Assembly: GCA_039990395.1 (NCBI GenBank)
Contig: JBDXFZ010000126.1
Span: 62,001-126,000 of the forward strand
From: CALINF01 sp039990395
Lineage (GTDB): Bacteria > Pseudomonadota > Gammaproteobacteria > Pseudomonadales > Halieaceae
Direction: 5' to 3'
Length of the DNA: 64,000 nt
Positions within the stretch are counted from its first letter, which is position 1. Every line of letters starts with the position of its first letter. A model generated the notes under the pieces. It ran no database searches. It was given only the letters and a program-made list of their open reading frames with translations, and was not told the DNA's origin. Below are positions 57,731-64,000 of the stretch, in pieces. Made by a program: the position numbers and the translations under genes.

Positions 57731-59166
57731 TGCAGTGTTCGTCCCGCCCGTTCATCACCGTAAGAGCCTTGATCGACCCCGGAATCCTGATCACCAGCAT
57801 CATCGCTGGCACCCGCTGTAGTTGACTGAGACTCCTCAGCACCCTTTGTCTGCTGGCTCAATTTGGTTCGTTGCGCACCGGACAACTCATTCGAGTCCAA
57901 CCCGAGCAATCCTCTGGCGATACCCAGTAGGTCTTCCCGACCCTCTGCGCTTGCCTGCTTCAGGCCCTTGGTGGGTGCATGAATCAACTTGTTAGTAATC
58001 CCGCGCGCGAGTTGGGCAACCACCTGCTGAGGATCATCGCCACGCGCGATCGCCCGCATTGCCCTATCAAGCTCCTGCTCGCGCACTTGCTCTGCCATTT
58101 GTCTGAATTCTTTGACCGAGTCAACGGCGAGCAATGAGCGAATCTCTTCTGTCAGAGCAGCTACGCCGTCGGCAATTATCAGGTCGGCTTTGCCTGCCTC
58201 GCTCTGACGACTTTTTAGATTCTGGTCTACGATCTCACGCAGATCGTCCACGCTATACAGGTACACATCGGGTAGCTCACCCACCTGCGCTTCGATATCC
58301 CGCGGTACGGCGATATCAACCATCAACATAGGACGATGCTTGCGCGCCTTTACTGCCTGCTCAACCGCACCTTTACCCAGGATTGGCAGCTGGCTGGCAG
58401 TAGACGTAATCACTATGTCCGCATCCATCAACTGTTCCGGAATCTCTGATAACAGCACTGCCTCGGCGCCAAACTGCTGAGCAAGCTCGCGCGCTTTACC
58501 CAGCGTACGATTGGCTATCACGATACGCGCCACGCCCGCTTCCAGAAGATGCCGAGTGACCAGCTCTATCGTTTCACCAGCGCCTACCAGCAACGCATTG
58601 CACTGGCTCAGGTCGGAGAATATATGCCCTGCAAGGTCAACGGCCGCGTAGGCAACCGATACCGGGTTCTCGCCAATGGCAGTATCGGTGCGCACCTGCT
58701 TGGCAATGGAAAATGCCCGCGGAAAAAGACGTCCCAGTTCGCTCCCTATTGAGCCCGCCTCACTGGCCACAGCATAGGCAGATTTGAGCTGACCGAAGAT
58801 TTGCGGCTCGCCCAGCACCATGGAGTCGAGACCACTGGCCACCTTAATAATGTGGCGGAGCGCCCCGTCGCCCTCAAAATGATACGCAGACTCGCGCAGC
58901 TCCAGAGCAGACAGATGATGATAGTTGGCCATCCAATCAATCATGTGCCGTGCGCGATCGGCCAGCACTGTTGAATCGCCTTCGGGCACAATCGCGTATA
59001 TCTCAGTGCGATTGCAGGTAGACAATATCACCACCTCTTCCAAGGCAGCGGTGCCCATTGCATCAACCAGAGCCTCGCTTACCTGTTCGGGCGCAAACGC
59101 AACACGCTCGCGCACTTCCACCGCGGCTGAGTTGTGATTGATACCTAAGGCGATAAGGTTGATCAA
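57727..59166 (-). CDS. hemA: Glutamyl-tRNA reductase HemA with acidic C-terminal extension
   Basis: HemA reduces glutamyl-tRNA to glutamate-1-semialdehyde, the entry step of C5 haem synthesis. The 479-residue protein has the catalytic Cys in [12 protein letters not shown] (about residue 50), [14 protein letters not shown], the NADPH-binding domain with [11 protein letters not shown], and a C-terminal dimerisation domain to about residue 420. Beyond that lie nearly 60 residues rich in Ser, Gln, Asp and Gly ([15 protein letters not shown]) not usual in the family. It begins the hemA-prfA-prmC-moeB operon. Confidence 0.97.
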   Translation of the reverse strand: MINLIALGINHNSAAVEVRERVAFAPEQVSEALVDAMGTAALEEVVILSTCNRTEIYAIVPEGDSTVLADRARHMIDWMANYHHLSALELRESAYHFEGDGALRHIIKVASGLDSMVLGEPQIFGQLKSAYAVASEAGSIGSELGRLFPRAFSIAKQVRTDTAIGENPVSVAYAAVDLAGHIFSDLSQCNALLVGAGETIELVTRHLLEAGVARIVIANRTLGKARELAQQFGAEAVLLSEIPEQLMDADIVITSTASQLPILGKGAVEQAVKARKHRPMLMVDIAVPRDIEAQVGELPDVYLYSVDDLREIVDQNLKSRQSEAGKADLIIADGVAALTEEIRSLLAVDSVKEFRQMAEQVREQELDRAMRAIARGDDPQQVVAQLARGITNKLIHAPTKGLKQASAEGREDLLGIARGLLGLDSNELSGAQRTKLSQQTKGAEESQSTTAGASDDAGDQDSGVDQGSYGDERAGRTLQ

Positions 59167-59429
59167 GGAACTGCTATCTCCACTGGACAGAATATGGGCC
59201 GAAAACGATTGGGCCGTGCGCCCCAGAACCGGCGCACAATACCACGAACAGAAAAATATCTCGGAATTTTAACAAGTTAGCAGCGCAAAGGCACGTTGCA
59301 TTCTCTAACGAGCCGCTGGAACATTGCGGGATTAACGGGGTCTATCCCTTAGCCTCCCGGTGTGGGTTTAACGCATTTACTGTGTCATCATTAGAAAATT
59401 ATCACCATAACTTCATTTGGTTCCGTTGC

Positions 59430-61166
59430 ATGCTGCGCACGTCATTCATTCTGCTTCTTCTCCCGGCACTACTGTGGGGATGCGCGAGCGTGCAGGAACA
59501 AGTTGTCACGCAAGACACGCCACAAAAACCTGAGGTAGTCGCTGAGACCGTGCCGACACCGGCTGAACGCGCCTTTCCCGACGACAGCATCTATCCACTG
59601 CTAGTCGCTGAGTTCGCATTGCGCCGCCGCCAGTACGACGTGGCACTCGCTACCTATATGCAACAGGCCGACGCGTTGCGTGATCGAGGTGTGAGCGCTC
59701 ACACGACCCACCTTGCTCAATTCATGCAGCGTGAACCCGAGGCCCTGCACTCGGTTGCGCTTTGGTCCGAGCTGGAACCTGACAATGTTGAAGCCCAGAA
59801 GACGCTAGCCACCTTGCTCGTTCGCAGAGGTCGTACCCTGGAAGCCATGCCACACCTGGCAGCAGTGGCGCGCACAGGCAGAAGCGCGCCATTTCCCATC
59901 CTGCTCACGGGGTTCAGACAACTCTCGCCAGCTCAGCGCGCGGAGCTGGTGTCCGGCGTAAACGCGTTGGCTTTGGAGTTTCCCGACAATACCCAGCTTC
60001 TCCTGACACAGGCACTTATCCATGAAGAGCTCGACCAGAACCAGCAGGCACTAGAAAAACTAGACCGGCTATTCGCAACAGACCCCTATCAATCGCAAGC
60101 GGTGTTTTTGGAAGCCAAATTACTACTGGAAGCGGGAGACAAGAAGCCTTTCCAACGCATCGAAGCTGCACTGAATGCCAATCCCGATGACAATCGCCTG
60201 CGGCTACAATATGCCCGGCTACTAACGCAGAACAATATGGACGAAGCGCGAGGGCAGTTTGAAATCCTCTCTGCCAGAGCGCCCGAAGATGCTGACCTCT
60301 TGTTTTCTCTGGCACTGATCAACCGAGAGACGGGTGATGACATCGCCGCTAAAGCCTACTTGCAACAGATGCTGGAGCTCGATGAACGCACGGATGAGGC
60401 GCACTACTATCTGGGCCGCATAGCCGAAGATGAGGAACAATTCACCGACGCGATCGCCAATTACCGCCAGGTTTCTGGTGGCCGCGACTTCATGAGTGCT
60501 AACAATCATATTGGCCGCATTCTGATTGAGCAGGATCAACTGCAGCAGAGCAAACTCCACTTTGAGATAACTCGCAAGCGCTATCCTGATGATGCAGAGC
60601 AACTGTTTACATTGGAGGCCGAGCTTTTCAATCAGCTGGGGATGCTCGAGGAAAGTGAGCAGGTCCTCAATGAAGGATTGGTACAGTTTCCTGCATCTAC
60701 CTCGCTACTGTACTCCCGCTCCCTAATCGCAGAGAAGCAAAACGACCTGATTACGATGGAAGCCGATCTGCGCAGTATTTTGGAGAAAAATCCACAGAAC
60801 GCGACCGCGCTGAATGCTCTGGGATATAGCCTGGCAAACCGTACAGACCGATATGACGAGGCCTACGAACTCATTGCAAAAGCATTGGAGCTGCAGCCGG
60901 GAGAGCCGGCAATACTCGACAGCATGGGCTGGGTACTGTTTCGCAAAGGCGAGTATTCACAGGCCATCAACTATCTTCAGCAAGCCTACGATAAATTTCC
61001 CGACCCGGAGGTGGCCGCCCACCTGGGAGAAGCCCACTGGGCAAATGGCGATACAGAGGCTGCGATGACAATCTGGGAGAACGCCTTAAAGCAGGACCCA
61101 GATCACAAGGTGCTCATGGCGACGCTGCAGCGATTGGGTATTAGTGAGCTTCTGGCCAGCCCCTAA
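59430..61166 (+). CDS. TPR-repeat outer-membrane lipoprotein (PA4667-like)
   Basis: This is a 578-residue secreted lipoprotein. From the ATG 59430 there is a signal peptide ending in the lipobox LLWGC (Cys near residue 18), then continuous helical tetratricopeptide repeats (e.g. LLFSLALINRETGDDIAAKAY, NALGYSLANRTDRYDEA, LDSMGWVLFRKGEYSQAINY), classic TPR positions G8/A20 being visible. It precedes lolB, as in Pseudomonas, and is divergent from hemA. TPR lipoproteins are protein-binding scaffolds; the partner is unknown. An earlier ATG at 59382 would add 16 residues before the signal. Confidence 0.9.
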   Translation: MLRTSFILLLLPALLWGCASVQEQVVTQDTPQKPEVVAETVPTPAERAFPDDSIYPLLVAEFALRRRQYDVALATYMQQADALRDRGVSAHTTHLAQFMQREPEALHSVALWSELEPDNVEAQKTLATLLVRRGRTLEAMPHLAAVARTGRSAPFPILLTGFRQLSPAQRAELVSGVNALALEFPDNTQLLLTQALIHEELDQNQQALEKLDRLFATDPYQSQAVFLEAKLLLEAGDKKPFQRIEAALNANPDDNRLRLQYARLLTQNNMDEARGQFEILSARAPEDADLLFSLALINRETGDDIAAKAYLQQMLELDERTDEAHYYLGRIAEDEEQFTDAIANYRQVSGGRDFMSANNHIGRILIEQDQLQQSKLHFEITRKRYPDDAEQLFTLEAELFNQLGMLEESEQVLNEGLVQFPASTSLLYSRSLIAEKQNDLITMEADLRSILEKNPQNATALNALGYSLANRTDRYDEAYELIAKALELQPGEPAILDSMGWVLFRKGEYSQAINYLQQAYDKFPDPEVAAHLGEAHWANGDTEAAMTIWENALKQDPDHKVLMATLQRLGISELLASP

Positions 61167-61170
61167 CACC

Positions 61171-61773
61171 ATGGCATCTACTCCAAAAGTGAACCTACTG
61201 GCATTCGCCACGCTCATGTTGTTCTTGGCTGGCTGCGCGACCCAAACCAGCACGGTTGTGCCAGATTCCGCCTGGGAACAGCGGCGAGCAACTCTGACCG
61301 AACTCGATGAATTCAAGGCTGACGGCAAAATCGCCTTACGTACCAGCGAACGTTCAGACTCCGCATCGATGATCTGGGTGCAGTCCGGTGGCTCCAGCTA
61401 TGTCAACCTGAGCGGCCCCCTGGGCACTGGCGCAACGAACCTTCGCAGCGACGGTAAGACAGTCACCATCACTCGCAATGGAGAAGTTCAAACCTACAGC
61501 GCCGAAGACTACGAGTCTCTCGATGACTTTGGCATTCCCGTCGGCACGATCGGTTACTGGGCAAGAGGCATTCCTGACCCCGCATTGCCCATCGATGATA
61601 TCGCCGTCACAGACAACCTGTTGCAAAGCCTGGTGCAGTCAGGGTGGACCATCACCTACACCGGCTATGACCACTTTGGCAGTTATACGCTTCCCACTCG
61701 ATTGCAGCTGTCCAAAGGCAGTTCAGTGGTGACAATCTTTCTATACGACTGGTCGTTACCGGTTGTGCAATGA
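61171..61773 (+). CDS. lolB: Outer-membrane lipoprotein receptor LolB
   Basis: LolB receives lipoproteins from LolA and inserts them into the outer membrane. The ATG at 61171 gives 200 residues with a lipoprotein signal ending LFLAGC (Cys near 18), then the beta-barrel half with FKADGKIALRTSERSDSASM and the VGTIGYWARGIPDPALPIDD segment; LolB's exposed hydrophobic loop region is present. It follows the TPR lipoprotein by four bases and overlaps ispE by four (ATGA). Confidence 0.93.
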   Translation: MASTPKVNLLAFATLMLFLAGCATQTSTVVPDSAWEQRRATLTELDEFKADGKIALRTSERSDSASMIWVQSGGSSYVNLSGPLGTGATNLRSDGKTVTITRNGEVQTYSAEDYESLDDFGIPVGTIGYWARGIPDPALPIDDIAVTDNLLQSLVQSGWTITYTGYDHFGSYTLPTRLQLSKGSSVVTIFLYDWSLPVVQ

Positions 61774-62600
61774 GCTTGTCACTGGAATTACCCGCCCCTG
61801 CCAAACTCAACCTGTTTCTGCATATCACTGGCCGCCGACCAGATGGCTATCACAATTTACAGACGCTTTTTCAGCTGCTGGATTGGGGTGACTCGATAAG
61901 ATTTACAGCCAATGAGTCTGGCCGAATCACCCTATCCGGGCCCGACCTGGGCATAGCGGACGAAGACAATCTAATCGTGCGAGCAGCGCGAACCCTACAA
62001 ACTGGCTCATGCGGCGTGGATATTGAACTCAACAAGCAGATTCCCACCGGCGGCGGACTGGGTGGAGGGAGCTCAGATGCCGCCACCACACTCTTGGCGC
62101 TAAATACGATCTGGTCATGCGGCAAGAGTAGTCAAGAGCTCCAATCCATTGGTCGAACTCTGGGCGCGGATGTTCCCGTTTTCGTCGCTGGCCACACGGC
62201 CTGGGCGGAGGGAACCGGTGATCAATTGACGCCAGTGGAGTTACCGCAGACCTGGTTCCTGATTCTGCACCCCGGATGCCATGTGAACACCCAACAAATA
62301 TTTTCCGACCCGCAATTGACACGGGACACCTCTCCAATCACAATAGCGGCCGTTTTTAGGGGTGGCTCCCGGAACGATTGCCAACCTGTTGTAACGCGCC
62401 TGTATTCTGAAGTGGATAACGCGTTGATTTGGTTGGGAAAATTTGGGGAGGCCAAGTTGACGGGAACCGGCGCATGCGTATTTGCCGCTTTTTCGTCACG
62501 AGATCAGGCAGAGGCTGTACAAGCGCAGGTACCATCACGGTGGACCGCCTATGTAGCCCGCGGTGTAAACCGGTCTCCCACACACGAGTTATTGCTCTAG
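61770..62600 (+). CDS. ispE: 4-diphosphocytidyl-2-C-methyl-D-erythritol kinase IspE
   Basis: IspE is the GHMP kinase of the MEP isoprenoid pathway. The 276-residue protein has LPAPAKLNLFLHITGRRPDGYH at the N-terminus (catalytic Lys/Asp region), the GHMP loop PTGGGLGGGSSDAATTLLAL (about residue 91) and GTGACVFAAF near the C-terminus. Gene order lolB-ispE-tRNA-prs-rplY is conserved in gammaproteobacteria. Confidence 0.97.
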   Translation: MSLSLELPAPAKLNLFLHITGRRPDGYHNLQTLFQLLDWGDSIRFTANESGRITLSGPDLGIADEDNLIVRAARTLQTGSCGVDIELNKQIPTGGGLGGGSSDAATTLLALNTIWSCGKSSQELQSIGRTLGADVPVFVAGHTAWAEGTGDQLTPVELPQTWFLILHPGCHVNTQQIFSDPQLTRDTSPITIAAVFRGGSRNDCQPVVTRLYSEVDNALIWLGKFGEAKLTGTGACVFAAFSSRDQAEAVQAQVPSRWTAYVARGVNRSPTHELLL

Positions 62601-62612
62601 CCCAAAAATTCT

Positions 62613-62687
62613 TGGGGTGTCGCCAAGTGGCAAGGCACCGGGTTTTGATCCCGGCATTCGCAGGTTCGAATCCTGCCACCCCAGCCA
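62613..62687 (+). tRNA. tRNA-Gln (anticodon TTG)
   Basis: Seventy-five bases fold as a full tRNA: acceptor TGGGGTG/CACCCCA with G discriminator and encoded CCA, D arm around GCCAAGTGGCAAGGC, anticodon stem CCGGG/CCCGG with loop TTTTGAT (anticodon TTG), and T arm GCAGG-TTCGAAT-CCTGC. U1-A72 and this anticodon identify glutamine. It lies between ispE and prs, as in many gammaproteobacteria. Confidence 0.97.
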
Positions 62688-62741
62688 TATAGATGTGCGC
62701 CGTTTTGAACAGAGTCGAAACGGGTACAGAAAACCGACCAA

Positions 62742-62768
62742 GTGCCATACACCCAAGGTGTGTGGCAC
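62742..62768 (+). promoter_or_regulatory. Strong hairpin in the prs leader
   Basis: GTGCCATACACC and GGTGTGTGGCAC form a 12-bp stem (one U-G pair) around a three-base loop, 55 bases after the tRNA and 48 before the prs start. No T-tract follows (TATTCGTATTTG), so it is not a standard terminator. It may be a processing site releasing the tRNA, or a control element for prs. Confidence 0.55.
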
Positions 62769-62816
62769 TATTCGTATTTGATACGCAACATTTACAAGAC
62801 CCAAAGGAACCTCACC

Positions 62817-63764
62817 GTGTCCTCAAAAATGATGGTCTTTACGGGCAATGCCAACCCCGAGCTTGCCAGGAAAGTAGCCAGCAGGTTGTACCTGACGATT
62901 GGCAAAGCGAAGGTCGGCAAATTCAGCGATGGTGAAGTTGCTGTTGAGATAAATGAAAACGTGCGCGGCAAGGATGTATTTATCCTGCAACCAACATGCG
63001 CGCCAACCAACGATAACCTGATGGAGTTGATCGTGATGATCGACGCCATGCGCAGAGCGTCGGCAACACGAATTACGGCAGTAGTGCCCTACTTCGGCTA
63101 CGCACGACAGGATCGTCGGGTGAGATCTTCACGAGTGCCAATCTCGTCGAAGGTTGTAGCAGACATGATGGTCGCCGTGGGTGTTGATCGCGTGCTAACT
63201 GTCGATTTGCACGCCGAGCAGATTCAGGGATTTTTTGCCTGTCCTGTTGACAATGTTTATGGGTCGCCGGTGCTCAATGACGACATCGTAGCCTGCCATT
63301 ATGACAATCTGATGGTGGTGTCGCCCGATATAGGCGGCGTAGTACGCGCACGAGCCATTGCCAAGCAGCTGGATGACGCCGATTTGGCGATTATCGATAA
63401 GCGCCGTCCACAAGCTAATGAAGCTCAGGTGATGAACCTGATTGGCGAGGTAGACGGAAGAACTTGCTTGCTGGTTGACGACATGGTCGACACGGCGGGC
63501 ACACTATGTAAAGCGGCAGACGCGCTCAAGGAGCGCGGTGCCACAAAGGTCGTAGCCTACTGTACACACGCTGTACTGTCGGGAAGCGCCTTGGAGAATC
63601 TTCGTGGCTCATCGCTCGACGAGTTGGTGGTTACGGATACGATTCCTTTGAGTGACGAAGCGAAGCAAGTCAGTAAAATTCGCCAACTCACCATTGCAGA
63701 CTTGCTGGCGGAATCCATCCGCCGCGTGTCGAATGAGGAATCCATTAGCGCGCTGTTCACTTAA
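62817..63764 (+). CDS. prs: Ribose-phosphate pyrophosphokinase Prs
   Basis: Prs makes PRPP for nucleotide, histidine (hisG, same window) and NAD synthesis. I start at GTG 62817, preceded by AAGGA, giving 315 residues, identical in length to E. coli Prs: [20 protein letters not shown] onward. Conserved are [60 protein letters not shown] and the PRPP loop [12 protein letters not shown]. An upstream in-frame ATG at 62742 would run through the leader hairpin and is rejected. Confidence 0.98.
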   Translation: MSSKMMVFTGNANPELARKVASRLYLTIGKAKVGKFSDGEVAVEINENVRGKDVFILQPTCAPTNDNLMELIVMIDAMRRASATRITAVVPYFGYARQDRRVRSSRVPISSKVVADMMVAVGVDRVLTVDLHAEQIQGFFACPVDNVYGSPVLNDDIVACHYDNLMVVSPDIGGVVRARAIAKQLDDADLAIIDKRRPQANEAQVMNLIGEVDGRTCLLVDDMVDTAGTLCKAADALKERGATKVVAYCTHAVLSGSALENLRGSSLDELVVTDTIPLSDEAKQVSKIRQLTIADLLAESIRRVSNEESISALFT

Positions 63765-63836
63765 GCAGCGCTTTTTAAGAACCCACTGCCGAACCGGTCG
63801 CAGGTTTGTCGGTGACTTATCAAAGGAGTCAGGACT

Positions 63837-64000
63837 ATGTCTGACCAGTTTGAAATTAACGCAGAAGTGCGAGAGGACATGGGGAAAGGTGCGAGCCGCC
63901 GCCTGCGTCGTCTTGCTGACCTCATACCAGCCATTATTTACGGCGCTAAAGAAGATCCTCAGTCTCTTTCTTTGGTCCGCAAGGATTTCGAGAAGGCGCT
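63837..64000 (+). CDS. rplY: 50S ribosomal protein L25 / general stress protein Ctc, cut by window edge
   Basis: The first 54 codons are present: [20 protein letters not shown] followed by [20 protein letters not shown]. This is the L25 N-terminal 5S rRNA-binding domain with the conserved [10 protein letters not shown] and PAIIYG. An AAAGGAG site lies eight bases before the ATG. Whether it is the short L25 or the longer Ctc/TL5 form cannot be seen. Position after prs is conserved. Confidence 0.95.
   Translation, partial: MSDQFEINAEVREDMGKGASRRLRRLADLIPAIIYGAKEDPQSLSLVRKDFEKA

Overview
The window is a stretch of ordinary chromosome from a gammaproteobacterium. It is densely coded, mid-50s in G+C by eye, and essentially all core housekeeping genes. 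Gene order follows the layout familiar from Pseudomonas and related marine gammaproteobacteria: mur/fts cluster, rnpB, rsmI-lpoA-yraN-diaA-dolP, sspBA, bc1 complex, rplM-rpsI, zapE, degS/algW, hisDG, murA, the mla/kds/lpt/rpoN block, mreBCD, gatCAB, hemA-prfA-prmC-moeB and lolB-ispE-tRNA-prs-rplY. Short-form HisG, GatCAB with a tRNA-Gln(TTG), and a Kdo/LPS export block fit this placement. A marine OMG/Halieaceae-type member is my inference, not something the sequence proves. I see no insertion sequence, prophage, CRISPR array, toxin-antitoxin pair or defence island.

Region by region. 1-8.9 kb (minus strand): a division and cell-wall operon mraZ-rsmH-ftsL-ftsI-murE-murF-mraY-murD-(ftsW), driven by a recognisable sigma70 promoter with a textbook MraZ box. 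8.9-9.6 kb: a structured intergenic stretch and RNase P RNA. 9.6-14 kb: rsmI, then divergent lpoA, yraN, a diaA-like gene and dolP (envelope and replication control). 14-19 kb (minus): sspA/sspB, a bc1 complex in which cytochrome b and c1 form one reading frame, and rplM-rpsI, with promoters and terminators visible. 19-24.9 kb: zapE, zapG, a Nif3-like gene, degS, hisD, hisG. 24.9-37.3 kb: murA, ibaG and a lone mlaC face yrbG-kdsD-kdsC-lptC-lptA-lptB-rpoN-hpf-ptsN-rapZ-npr-mgtE-darP, joining Kdo supply and LPS transport to nitrogen-PTS control. 37.3-46 kb (minus): mreB-mreC-mreD-maf-rng-yhdP. 46-55 kb: gatCAB, several small or poorly known genes, cysZ, rhlB, a DoxX protein and a MATE pump. 55-64 kb: hemA-prfA-prmC-moeB (minus), then a TPR lipoprotein, lolB, ispE, tRNA-Gln, prs and the start of rplY.

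The points most worth a second look are not a new system but deviations in old ones: the cytochrome b-c1 fusion; mreC, whose conserved N-terminus can only be read if translation starts at ATC; mlaC retained where mlaFED and mlaB are absent; an FtsI whose SxN motif reads S-S-Q; a 13-codon reading frame ending in Pro-Pro-Pro that overlaps the rpoN start; a diaA-like protein with a rewritten sugar-phosphate site; and several RNA hairpins in leaders or intergenic DNA (prs leader, nif3 leader, mraZ-rnpB gap). No previously undescribed multi-gene system is visible.
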